Assembly: GCA_038227995.1 (NCBI GenBank)
Contig: JBBRPP010000001.1
Span: 186,001-250,000 of the forward strand
DNA: 64,000 nt
DNA from: WLMZ01 sp038227995
Lineage (GTDB): Bacteria > Actinomycetota > Acidimicrobiia > Acidimicrobiales > Ilumatobacteraceae
Direction: 5' to 3'
The notes under the pieces were generated by a model. It ran no database searches, was not told the DNA's origin, and saw only the letters and a program-made list of their open reading frames with translations. Of the stretch, positions 42,749-51,032 are shown one piece after another. Position 1 is the first letter of the stretch. Every line of letters begins with the position of its first letter. The translations under genes were made by a program, and so were the position numbers.

Positions 42749-44095
42749 ATGGAACGCGTGGGCCGGGTTTGGTGCGAATTCGCGGCGCTGCCCGACGGTG
42801 TCGAGTCGGGCGTCCTGGTCACGATCAACAACGGTTCGATCGCAGACATCGACGTCGATGTGGCCCGTCCGGATGACGCGATGCCGCTCGATGGGCTGAC
42901 GGTGCCCGGACTGGCGAACGCGCACAGTCATGCGTTTCATCGGGCATTACGCAGCAGGACCCACGGCGGCCGCGGCGACTTCTGGAGTTGGCGCGAGCAG
43001 ATGTACACCGTTGCACTGCGACTCACGCCTGAGAACTACGTCGATCTGGCCGCGGCGACGTACGCCGAGATGGTCCTCGCCGGATACACCGCAGTCGGCG
43101 AGTTCCACTACGTGCACCATCGCCCTGACGGTCAGCCGTACGACGATCCGAACGCGGTCGGCCGAGCACTGATGTCGGCCGCTGAGCGGGCCGGCATTCG
43201 CCTCACGTTGCTCGACACGTGTTATCTCCGCGCCGGCGCGGGCCGGGCGCTGCTGCCGGAGCAGCAGCGCTTTTCGGACGGCACGGCGGCCGCGTGGGCC
43301 CTGCGTGTTGCACAACTGGGCGATTCGGCGATGGTCCGAATCGGCGCTGCGATCCACTCGACGCGCGCTGTCGACGCTGCCGGCATCGCCACCGTCGCCC
43401 GGTTCGCCACCGGGCGTTCGATGCCGCTCCATGCCCACGTGTCAGAACAGATGGACGAGAACGCTCAGATCCTGCAGGAATACGGCTGCACGCCGACCGA
43501 GATCCTCGCCCAACAGGGTGCGCTGTCGGATCGATTCACGGCGGTGCACGCGACCCACCTCCGTCCGGAGGACGTCACGTTGTACGCCGCAGCCGGCAGT
43601 ACGTGTTGCTTCTGTCCCACGACCGAGCGCGACCTCGCCGACGGCATCGGTCCGTCCGATCAGTTGGCGGCCGCGGGTGTACCGCTGTCCATCGGTTCCG
43701 ACCAGCACGCGGTGATCGACCCGTTCGAAGAGATGCGGGGCATCGAGCTCGACGAACGACTGCGCTCGATGCAGCGTGGCACGCACACGGCTTCGAGCCT
43801 GCTGGCAGCGGGGACGCTCAACGGATATCGCTCGCTCGGTTGGAGCGACGGAGGAGTGATCCGGGTCGGCTCTCTCGCCGACCTCACGACGATCTCGCTC
43901 TCGACCGTTCGTCTCGCCGGGGTATCGAAGCGGGCCTTGGTCGAGGCGGCCGTGTTCGCCGCGACAGCATCCGATGTGACCGACGTGATCATCGGGGGGC
44001 GCCACGTCGTCTCTGGCGGTCGGCACACGGTGATCGACGTCGCACCCGCGCTCGCCACATCGATCACCGCACTGTTCGGCGAGGGCAACTCGTGA
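42749..44095 (+). CDS. hutF: Formimidoylglutamate deiminase
   Basis: 448 residues of the amidohydrolase superfamily. Metal-binding NAHSHAFHRALR, HAHVSEQ, HATHL and the catalytic IGSDQHAVIDPFEEMRGIEL are present. It hydrolyses N-formimino-glutamate to N-formylglutamate and ammonia, the five-step route that then requires N-formylglutamate hydrolysis. GAGG precedes ATG 42749. Its stop overlaps the hutI start (GTGA). The long frame at 43219 in another phase is a shadow. Confidence 0.92.
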   Translation: MERVGRVWCEFAALPDGVESGVLVTINNGSIADIDVDVARPDDAMPLDGLTVPGLANAHSHAFHRALRSRTHGGRGDFWSWREQMYTVALRLTPENYVDLAAATYAEMVLAGYTAVGEFHYVHHRPDGQPYDDPNAVGRALMSAAERAGIRLTLLDTCYLRAGAGRALLPEQQRFSDGTAAAWALRVAQLGDSAMVRIGAAIHSTRAVDAAGIATVARFATGRSMPLHAHVSEQMDENAQILQEYGCTPTEILAQQGALSDRFTAVHATHLRPEDVTLYAAAGSTCCFCPTTERDLADGIGPSDQLAAAGVPLSIGSDQHAVIDPFEEMRGIELDERLRSMQRGTHTASSLLAAGTLNGYRSLGWSDGGVIRVGSLADLTTISLSTVRLAGVSKRALVEAAVFAATASDVTDVIIGGRHVVSGGRHTVIDVAPALATSITALFGEGNS

Positions 44096-45249
44096 CGACC
44101 ACCGTCTTCGATCGCATCGGCATGCTCATCACCAATGATCCAGCGGCCGGCGACGGTCCGCTGGGCATCATCCGCGGTGCGAGTCTCGTCACCGACGGTT
44201 CGACGGTCCTGTCCGTCGGCCCAGCCGGTCAGACTGCCGACCACCGTGTCGATGTCGATGGTCGATGCGTCATTCCCGGTTTCGTCGACAGCCACAGCCA
44301 CCTCGTGTTCGCCGGCGATCGGTCAGAGGAGTTCGCTGCCCGCATGGCGGGGGCCGACTACGCGGCCGGCGGCATCAGGGACACCGTTCGCGCCACCGCA
44401 GCGGCCTCGGACGATGACCTGCGCCGCATCGTGAAGTCCCGCAGGGCTGAGGCGCGTCGCGCGGGCATCACCACGATCGAGATCAAATCCGGATATGGCC
44501 TGACGGTGGCGTCCGAGGCGCGGACGCTTCGTCTGGCCACCGAATTCAGCTCGGACACGACGTTCCTCGGCGCGCACGTCGTGCCCACCGAGTTCGTCGG
44601 AAGGGCCGACGAATACGTCGAACTCGTGTGCGGTGAGATGTTGGTGGCTGCGGCGCCCCACGCTCGCTTCGTCGACGTGTTCTGCGAGGTCGGCGCGTTC
44701 GATGTCGACCAGAGCCGAGCGGTGCTTCGTGCCGGCATCGCCGCCGGCCTCATCCCGAAGATCCACGCCAACCAACTTGGCTTCGGCCCGGGGGTCGAGC
44801 TCGCAGTCGAGATGGGCTGCGCCTCGGCTGACCACTGCACCCATCTCACTCACACAGACGTCGAAGCCCTCGCCGGCAGCAGCACCGTGGCGACCCTGTT
44901 GCCGGCCGCCGACTTCTCGACGCGCCAGCCGTACCCTGACGCACGGCGGCTGATCGACGCTGGTGCGACCGTGGCGATCGCGACGAATTGCAACCCGGGG
45001 TCGAGCAACACGACGTCGATGAGCTTCTGCCTCGCACTCGCGGTTCGCGACATGCGAATGACAGCCGACGAAGCGCTGCAGGCGGCCACGTCCGGCGGTG
45101 CAGCCGCGCTGCGCCGCACCGATGTCGGTCGCCTGTCGGTCGGCGCTCGCGCCGATCTCGTCGTGCTCGACGCGCCGTCGCATCTGCACCTGATCTATCG
45201 GCCGGGCGTTCCGCTGATCCATGCGGTGTACACCGCGTCCGGCGCGTGA
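44092..45249 (+). CDS. hutI: Imidazolonepropionase
   Basis: 385 residues from GTG 44092 (overlapping hutF by four bases). Landmarks are VIPGFVDSHSHLVFAGDRSEEFAARMAG (metal His pair), TTIEIKSGYGL, HANQLGFGPGVELA, SADHCTHL and ATNCNPGSSNTTSM. It opens imidazolone-propionate to N-formimino-L-glutamate. It closes the hut operon; no hutG follows, and an 8-bp hairpin lies 30 bases beyond its stop. Confidence 0.93.
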   Translation: MTTTVFDRIGMLITNDPAAGDGPLGIIRGASLVTDGSTVLSVGPAGQTADHRVDVDGRCVIPGFVDSHSHLVFAGDRSEEFAARMAGADYAAGGIRDTVRATAAASDDDLRRIVKSRRAEARRAGITTIEIKSGYGLTVASEARTLRLATEFSSDTTFLGAHVVPTEFVGRADEYVELVCGEMLVAAAPHARFVDVFCEVGAFDVDQSRAVLRAGIAAGLIPKIHANQLGFGPGVELAVEMGCASADHCTHLTHTDVEALAGSSTVATLLPAADFSTRQPYPDARRLIDAGATVAIATNCNPGSSNTTSMSFCLALAVRDMRMTADEALQAATSGGAAALRRTDVGRLSVGARADLVVLDAPSHLHLIYRPGVPLIHAVYTASGA

Positions 45250-45278
45250 CGATGCGCACACGGCAAACCTGGAGCTGA

Positions 45279-45297
45279 CCGACGCGTCTCGCGTCGG
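45279..45297 (+). terminator. GC-rich hairpin after hutI
   Basis: CCGACGCG (45279-45286) and CGCGTCGG (45290-45297) pair perfectly around a TCT loop. There is no T-run. The position at the end of the hut operon fits a terminator. Confidence 0.55.
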
Positions 45298-45315
45298 ATC
45301 GTGACAGGCTCGCGC

Positions 45316-45762
45316 ATGGCCCGTTACGTCACCACTGTTCGAACGGCACGCGCCCCCGACGACGTGTTCGCCTATCTTGCCGATCTCCGCAACTTCGCGG
45401 AGTGGGATCCCGGCGTGAAGAACGTCGTCCAGATCGAAGGTGATGGAGGGGGACCTGATTCGGTCTTCGATGTGACCATCGCATCGGGTGGGCGAGACAT
45501 GACCCTGCGATACCGCACGGTTGATTACCTCCCGTCTCGTTCGATTCGTGTGGTTGCCGAGAGCAAGATGTTCACGTCCGAGGACCGCATCACCGTCACC
45601 GCCGAGGGCGCGCACACGATGGTCACCTACGACGCCGACCTTCGACTGAAGGGCCTGCTTCGCCTCGGTGACCTCGCGCTCCGTGTCGTGTTCGGTCGAA
45701 TCGGTGATCGCGCCGCTGCAGGGCTGCGGCGGGTTCTCGACGGCGTGGATGCGTCGACGTGA
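45316..45762 (+). CDS. SRPBCC-family (polyketide cyclase/dehydrase-like) protein
   Basis: About 148 residues from ATG 45316 (GTG 45301 also in frame). The START-like fold is shown by APDDVFAYLADLRNFAEWDPGVKNVVQI at the N terminus and the long C-terminal helix GRIGDRAAAGLRRVLDGV. It would bind a hydrophobic ligand in an internal cavity; no specific ligand is known. Its TGA overlaps the GTG of the following SDR gene (GTGA), so the two are made together. Confidence 0.83.
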   Translation: MARYVTTVRTARAPDDVFAYLADLRNFAEWDPGVKNVVQIEGDGGGPDSVFDVTIASGGRDMTLRYRTVDYLPSRSIRVVAESKMFTSEDRITVTAEGAHTMVTYDADLRLKGLLRLGDLALRVVFGRIGDRAAAGLRRVLDGVDAST

Positions 45763-46748
45763 AGTTGGCCGGCGTCGCCGATTTCCTGATCGAAGCACCG
45801 GTCGTCACCAGCTTCACGCGCGTCGGGTACGACGTGCGCTCGCGACTTGCGCACTGGATGCCTCTCACCGACTACGACCTGACCGGCCGGGTCGTGCTCG
45901 TGACGGGTGCGACGTCGGGGCTCGGTCTCGCCACCTCCGAGGTGTTGGCGGCGTGCGGCGCGAGCGTGATCATCCTCGGGCGCGATCCGGCCAAGACCGA
46001 AGGCGTGCGGCGGATGTTGACCGACCGCACGGGCAGCGACACGATCAGCGCTGCCGTCGCCGACATGGGCGAGCTCGCATCGGTGCGAGCCGCCGCTGAA
46101 CAGATCCTGTCGACCCATGACCAGCTCGATGTCGTCATCCACAACGCCGGCACGTTGAGTGCTGATCGGGTCACGACTTCCGATGGAACGGAAGGAACGG
46201 TGGCGAGCCAGGTCGTCGGGCCGTTCCTGTTGACAGCCCTCCTGCTGCAACGGCTGCACGACTCGGCGCCCGCCCGTGTGATCACGATGTCGTCGGGCGG
46301 GATGTACGCAACCGACCTGACGATCGATTCGTTGGAGATGACCGACGACTACCGCGGCGTCGAGCAGTACGCGCGCGCGAAGCGGGCGCAGGTCACACTG
46401 AACGAACTGTGGGCCGAGCGGTTCTCGGACAGTGGCGTGGTCTTCCATGCCGCGCACCCTGGTTGGGCCGACACCCCGGGTGTCGCCGCGTCACTGCCGA
46501 TGTTCCGACGAATCGTCGGTCCGCTGCTGCGTACGCCCGAACAGGGTTCCGACACCGTGGCCTGGCTCGCTGCCGATGACGGTCGACCGCTGACGACCTC
46601 GGGGCAGTTTTGGCTCGATCGAGAGATCCGTCCCATCCACAAGCTGCCATCGACACGCCGCAGTGACACGGTCGGGCGTCGTGAGCAGCTGTGGACGTGG
46701 TGTGTCGAGCGCAGCGGAATCGACCCGGCGATCAGCCGATCGGATTGA
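45759..46748 (+). CDS. SDR-family oxidoreductase (DHRS12-like)
   Basis: 329 residues. After about 40 N-terminal residues, the SDR core begins: VLVTGATSGLG, HNAG, TMSSGGMYATDL and QYARAK as catalytic tetrad region. The N-terminal extension and the Trp-rich C terminus (RREQLWTWCVE) match eukaryotic-like DHRS12 dehydrogenases found in actinobacteria. Translational coupling to the SRPBCC gene suggests that the two act on the same lipid-like substrate. Confidence 0.85.
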   Translation: MKLAGVADFLIEAPVVTSFTRVGYDVRSRLAHWMPLTDYDLTGRVVLVTGATSGLGLATSEVLAACGASVIILGRDPAKTEGVRRMLTDRTGSDTISAAVADMGELASVRAAAEQILSTHDQLDVVIHNAGTLSADRVTTSDGTEGTVASQVVGPFLLTALLLQRLHDSAPARVITMSSGGMYATDLTIDSLEMTDDYRGVEQYARAKRAQVTLNELWAERFSDSGVVFHAAHPGWADTPGVAASLPMFRRIVGPLLRTPEQGSDTVAWLAADDGRPLTTSGQFWLDREIRPIHKLPSTRRSDTVGRREQLWTWCVERSGIDPAISRSD

Positions 46749-46754
46749 GCAGGT

Positions 46755-47876
46755 TCAGGCCGAGAGCTTGGCCCAGTAGCTGCCGTCGAGCATGGCCTCG
46801 ACGGTGGGGTAGTGGATGAACGCGTGGTCGGGGTTCTCGGGCATGACGGCTTCGCCGAACAGGATCGATCTCCTCGTGATCCGGAACATCACGATCGCGT
46901 GGCGCAGTGCGGCGTACAGCAGGTACCACTGCATGTTCTGCGGTGCCACACCGCTCGCGGCTTCGTACTGCGCAGCGACGTCGGGCAGACGCATGAAGAA
47001 GGGCATGCCCGGCATGCCATAGCTCTCGGTCATGTCCTGGAAGAATCGATGCAGGAAGATCATCCATCCGAGATCCATCTCACGCGGACCGTGCCCGGCC
47101 ATCTCCCAGTCGATGACGGCAACGGGCTTGTACGAGTCGTACATCATGTTGCCCACGCGCGAGTCGCCCCAGCTCACGACGGACTCACCTTCGTCGGTGG
47201 GCCACGTGGCCTCGAGGCGCTCGAATGCGCGCTCGATGAGCGGTGAACGAACGCCATCGGCGCACACCCATTCGTAAAAGGCGTGCTGATCGTTGACGTG
47301 ACGGCGAAGCGCCGTGTCACCCGGCGCGTCGATGGCCAAGAACGCTGCGTCCGGGTCGTCGGCCTTGATCGAATGGATCTTGGCCAGCACCTCCACGGAC
47401 GCCAATTGCAGCGCGGCGAGATCGGCCGGATCGGAGTCGAAGAACCAGTTGTCGCCGAACGTGTACGGCATCAGGTCCTGGGGCACGATGCCGTCGATGC
47501 GGCCCATCACGAAGAAGGCGTCACCGAGGTGCGAAGGATCTGATTCGAGCCACACCGTCGGCGGAATCGCGACATCGGTCCTCGCTGCGACGAGGCGCAT
47601 CGCGTTGAACTGGCGGGGCATGTCGTACGCCATGAAAACAGGCTCGGACAGCGGGTCTGGTGGCAGGCGCAGCACGAAACGATCCGATGCGGGCGCGCCG
47701 TCGTCGCCGATCCAAGTCGCGTCGAACAGGATCGTTTCGCTGGACATGCCGTTCTTGCCCGGAACCATGAACTCGGTGATCGTCGGGTTGTTGACCTTCG
47801 TGGCAAGCCACGTCGTGAGCTGCTGGCGCAGGATCTCGTGATCGCGAGTCGATGTCTTTGGCCGGTCGTCGGACAT
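46755..47876 (-). CDS. Phosphotransferase (APH/ACAD10-like) family protein
   Basis: 373 residues with a protein-kinase-like fold of the aminoglycoside phosphotransferase group. FVLRLPPDP carries the nucleotide-Lys-equivalent region. SWGDSRVGNMMYD is the catalytic loop (Asp and Asn kept, usual His replaced by Trp) and VIDWEMAGHGPREMDLGW the metal loop. Such proteins often act with acyl-CoA dehydrogenases (ACAD10/11 type, 4-hydroxyacyl-CoA phosphorylation); an acyl-CoA dehydrogenase lies 7 kb to the right. It converges on the preceding SDR gene. Confidence 0.83.
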   Translation of the reverse strand: MSDDRPKTSTRDHEILRQQLTTWLATKVNNPTITEFMVPGKNGMSSETILFDATWIGDDGAPASDRFVLRLPPDPLSEPVFMAYDMPRQFNAMRLVAARTDVAIPPTVWLESDPSHLGDAFFVMGRIDGIVPQDLMPYTFGDNWFFDSDPADLAALQLASVEVLAKIHSIKADDPDAAFLAIDAPGDTALRRHVNDQHAFYEWVCADGVRSPLIERAFERLEATWPTDEGESVVSWGDSRVGNMMYDSYKPVAVIDWEMAGHGPREMDLGWMIFLHRFFQDMTESYGMPGMPFFMRLPDVAAQYEAASGVAPQNMQWYLLYAALRHAIVMFRITRRSILFGEAVMPENPDHAFIHYPTVEAMLDGSYWAKLSA

Positions 47877-47974
47877 GATTTCCTGGTTCTCCCCGTGTGC
47901 GCCCCGAGCTGTTCACCGTATCTGACGCTCCGTCAGAAACAGACATCGCCCAGGCCGCGAGTACCATCCAACGA

Positions 47975-48580
47975 ATGCTGACGGTCCTCGAAGCGCGTGT
48001 GCTCGGATGCCTGCTGGAGAAGGAGCGGACGACGCCCGACTCGTACCCGCTGTCGCTGAACGCCTTGGTGTTGGCGTGCAATCAGGCGACGGCACGCGAG
48101 CCGGTGATGGCCGTCGATCCGCACGACGCCGAAGCAGCGATCAACTCGATGAAGACCGAGGGCCTCGTTCGATTGGTGCACCCGAGTCACGGCAAGAGCG
48201 TCACCCGCTTCCGCCAGGTGGCCGACGAACACCATGGCTGGAGTCGCGGCGAGACCGCTCTCATGGCGGTGCTCTTGCTGCGTGGTCCCCAGACGGTGGC
48301 CGAGTTGAGGTCGCGCACCGAACGTCAGCATGAGTTCGGGTCGGTCGACGATGTCGAGGCCGCGTTGCGAGCGCTGGCCGCCCGCGACGAACCGCACGTC
48401 GTCCAGCTCGAGCGGATGCAGGGTCAGAAGGAGTTGCGTTGGCAGCAGCTGATCGCCGAGGAAGCCGAGCACGCGCCGCGTGCTGCGGCGGTCACACCGT
48501 CCGGTGGGCTCGCCGATCGTGTGGCCGAACTCGAGGCGCGTGTGCAACGTCTCGAAGCAGCCCTCGCCGACCTCCTCTGA
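47975..48580 (+). CDS. YceH/DUF480-family protein
   Basis: 201 residues from ATG 47975, which gives the family start TVLEARVLGCLLEKERTTPDSYPLSLNALVLACNQAT. Two tandem winged-helix-like domains follow (GLVRLVHPSHGKSVTRFRQVADEH and ETALMAVLLLRGPQTVAELRSRTERQHEF), then a Leu-rich coiled C terminus. The family is widespread and poorly characterised, with winged-helix folds suggesting nucleic-acid binding. Frames from GTG 47897 would add 26 non-conserved residues. Confidence 0.87.
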   Translation: MLTVLEARVLGCLLEKERTTPDSYPLSLNALVLACNQATAREPVMAVDPHDAEAAINSMKTEGLVRLVHPSHGKSVTRFRQVADEHHGWSRGETALMAVLLLRGPQTVAELRSRTERQHEFGSVDDVEAALRALAARDEPHVVQLERMQGQKELRWQQLIAEEAEHAPRAAAVTPSGGLADRVAELEARVQRLEAALADLL

Positions 48581-48583
48581 CGG

Positions 48584-49804
48584 TCAGCCGAGGGGCAGCA
48601 ATGCGTTGGCCGGGATGCGCGGGACAGTGATGTCCGGGACCGGGCCGTTGAACTTGCTGTACTTCGGCTGGGCCGTTTCGCGGTAGCGGGTGGTCGAGTG
48701 CACCGGGTCCTTGTCGAACTCGGGGATCACGACCTTGCCGAAGCACTCGAGCATCTCGAACACCTCGTCGTGCTCGAACGAAGCCGGCAGGCCGAAGACG
48801 AGCTGATCGCAGCCGACGGTCTGGTATTTGGTGACCTGCTCGGCCACTTCGTCGGGTGTGCCGCACAGCATGTAGCCGCCGGCGATGAGGGTGTCGAGCA
48901 TCGCCTCGGGATCGTTGCCCGCGATGTCGCGGATCGTGAACGGCGGGTTCGGCCAGACGATCGCGTCCATCGACTGCGGCATCGTGTCGTGGTACATGTT
49001 GACCATCGTGACCAGGTAGCTGCCGAGGCCGTCGATCGCCAACTCGCGAGCCCGCTTGCGGTCGTTGAGGCAGATCACCGCGTTCGTCATCATCACGTTG
49101 TTGTTGAGGAACTGACCGAGTGGCTCGGTGCAGTTGGCAACGGCCTGCTTGTACGAATCGATGCGCCCCTGGAGGTTGTAGATCGGTTCGAAGTTGAATG
49201 CGATGGCGCCGATGCCCAGTTCGCCGGCCCGAGCGAACGTGGGCGGGTTTCCGCACGCGACCCAGATCGGCGGGTGGCCCTTGCCGTACGGCTTGGGCAG
49301 GATGTTGTGAGGGGTCGGGACCGTGAAGTGCTGGCCCTCGAACGTGTAGTCGAGCTGCTCCCACATGCGCGGGATCTCGTGCACGGCTTCTTCCCACTCG
49401 GACTTGGTGGAGTTCTTGTCCATCACGTTGAACGTGGCGAGCTCGTGGCTGCCGGCGCCGCGGCCCGTGCCCCACTCGTAACGGTTGCCGGTGATGTGGT
49501 CGAGCATCGCCACGCGCTCGGCGTTGCGGACCGGATGGTTCACCCGCGGCGAGAGGTTGTTGATGCCCGAGCACAGATGGATGCGTTCGGTCTGGGCCGC
49601 GACGTAGCCCATCATCACTTCGGGAGCGGACATGTGGCTGTACTCGGTGAGGCCGTGGTGCTCGCCGAACCAGGCGTACTTCCAGTTGTGCTTGTCGGCG
49701 TGGATCGTGTATTCGGCCTCGCGCAGCAGCGCTGTGTGCTCCGACGGGCTGTGGTGCGCCGCAGGACCCGGAATGAAACCGTTCAAGAAAATGCCGAACT
49801 CCAC
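48584..49804 (-). CDS. LLM-class flavin-dependent monooxygenase
   Basis: 406 residues from GTG 49804 with an AAAGGGG site upstream. The bacterial luciferase-like TIM barrel is shown by EFGIFLNGF, KYAWFGEHHG, TERIHLCSGI, GRYEWGTGRGAG-like and PPIWVACGNPPTFARAGELGIG blocks. It would use reduced FMN (or F420) to oxygenate a substrate. The closest general group are actinobacterial enzymes near Baeyer-Villiger and acyl-CoA genes, as here. It converges on the yceH gene. Confidence 0.87.
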   Translation of the reverse strand: MEFGIFLNGFIPGPAAHHSPSEHTALLREAEYTIHADKHNWKYAWFGEHHGLTEYSHMSAPEVMMGYVAAQTERIHLCSGINNLSPRVNHPVRNAERVAMLDHITGNRYEWGTGRGAGSHELATFNVMDKNSTKSEWEEAVHEIPRMWEQLDYTFEGQHFTVPTPHNILPKPYGKGHPPIWVACGNPPTFARAGELGIGAIAFNFEPIYNLQGRIDSYKQAVANCTEPLGQFLNNNVMMTNAVICLNDRKRARELAIDGLGSYLVTMVNMYHDTMPQSMDAIVWPNPPFTIRDIAGNDPEAMLDTLIAGGYMLCGTPDEVAEQVTKYQTVGCDQLVFGLPASFEHDEVFEMLECFGKVVIPEFDKDPVHSTTRYRETAQPKYSKFNGPVPDITVPRIPANALLPLG

Positions 49805-49869
49805 GGCGACCCCTTTTCGTTGTCTGTTGTTGCTGGCTGGTCGGCCCGACCCCGGGCAGTGCGGCGATA

Positions 49870-49886
49870 TTAACGCATCGCATTAA
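49870..49886. promoter_or_regulatory. TTAA-flanked imperfect palindrome in the LLM/methyltransferase promoter region
   Basis: TTAA-n-GC and GC-n-TTAA half sites are separated by three bases. It is AT-rich relative to its surroundings and lies 66 bases upstream of the LLM monooxygenase start and 95 bases upstream of the methyltransferase start, in their divergent region. A TetR/MarR-type operator is plausible. Confidence 0.4.
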
Positions 49887-49980
49887 CTTTGTCGAGGCAC
49901 ATCACCGCGTTCGCTGATTGGCATACTGGTGAACCGACACGATGGATGTGCCACCGGTCGGGTGTGCAAGGACTTCCCTG

Positions 49981-50988
49981 ATGCGTACAACGCTCGCTGA
50001 GCTGCTCGAGACCCGACCCGTTCTCCTCGCCGACGGCGCAACCGGCACGAACTACATGATACGCGGCCTCGGGCCGGGCGAGCCGCCTGAGTTCTGGAAC
50101 ACCGAGCACCCCGACCGCGTTCAGGGCTTGCACCGCGATTTCGTCGATGCCGGTGCCGACATCATCCTCACCAACACGTTCGGCTGCACCAGCTTCCGGC
50201 TCAAGCTGCACAAGGCGGAATCGCGAGTCTTCGAGCTCGCCAAGGCAGCGGCCGAGTTGGCGCGCGAGGTCGCCGACGCGGCCGGTCGGCCCGTGATCGT
50301 CGCCGGATCTGTCGGTCCCACCGGCGAACTGTTCTTCCCGCTCGGAGCGCTCACCGACGAGACGGCCATTCCCGCGTTCCGCGAACAGATCGAGGGCCTC
50401 AAGGCCGGCGGAGCCGACGTCGCATGGATCGAGACCATGTCGTCGGTCGAAGAAGTTCGCGCCGCCGCCCAGGCCGCCATCGATGCCGACTTCCCGTACA
50501 CGGCGACGCTGTCGTTCGACACCGCCGGGCGAACGATGATGGGCATCCTGCCCGAGAACGTTCCGTCGATCTTCGAAGGACTTGCCGTCCAGCCAGTTGC
50601 GATGGGCGCCAACTGCGGCGTCGGCGCCAGCGACATCCTAGTCTCCCTGCTGGCGATGAGCGAGGCCGCACCGGAGAAGGTGTTCATCTCCAAGGGCAAC
50701 TGTGGTGTGCCGAAGTTCGAGGGCACCGAGATCGTGTACAGCGGCACCACCGATGTGATGGCCACGTATGCCGGCTTGGCCATCAACAGCGGTGCCCGCA
50801 TCATCGGCGGGTGCTGCGGCACATCACCGGCGCACCTCGCTGCGATGCGGCACAGCATCGACAACGCGACGCGCGCAGGCCGGCCGTCGATCGACGACAT
50901 CGTCGATCGCATCGGGCCGCTGACGAATTCCGCACCCACGGCAACGGTGGCGCGTGAGCGCACTCGCACCCGGCGCGGAGCCGACTGA
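49981..50988 (+). CDS. Homocysteine S-methyltransferase (betaine-homocysteine methyltransferase-like)
   Basis: 335 residues. ATG 49981 has AAGGAC upstream. The zinc-binding triad is C212 in GANCGVG and C278/C279 in GGCCGTSP. VLLADGATGTNYMI and ILTNTFGCTSFRLKLH are the substrate-binding starts of the barrel. It transfers a methyl group (from betaine, S-methylmethionine or a related donor) to homocysteine, forming methionine. The absence of cobalamin-binding domains separates it from full-length MetH. It precedes the flavin monooxygenase in the same direction. Confidence 0.87.
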   Translation: MRTTLAELLETRPVLLADGATGTNYMIRGLGPGEPPEFWNTEHPDRVQGLHRDFVDAGADIILTNTFGCTSFRLKLHKAESRVFELAKAAAELAREVADAAGRPVIVAGSVGPTGELFFPLGALTDETAIPAFREQIEGLKAGGADVAWIETMSSVEEVRAAAQAAIDADFPYTATLSFDTAGRTMMGILPENVPSIFEGLAVQPVAMGANCGVGASDILVSLLAMSEAAPEKVFISKGNCGVPKFEGTEIVYSGTTDVMATYAGLAINSGARIIGGCCGTSPAHLAAMRHSIDNATRAGRPSIDDIVDRIGPLTNSAPTATVARERTRTRRGAD

Positions 50989-51032
50989 CGCTCCCTCCGT
51001 TTCATGGTCATGCCGTGCGCGAAGCTCGCGGC

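Noticed and set aside
43219..45249. 676-residue frame beginning inside hutF
   Set aside because: Its first 290 residues are Arg-rich, out of frame with hutF; only the part from 44092 (HutI) is real.
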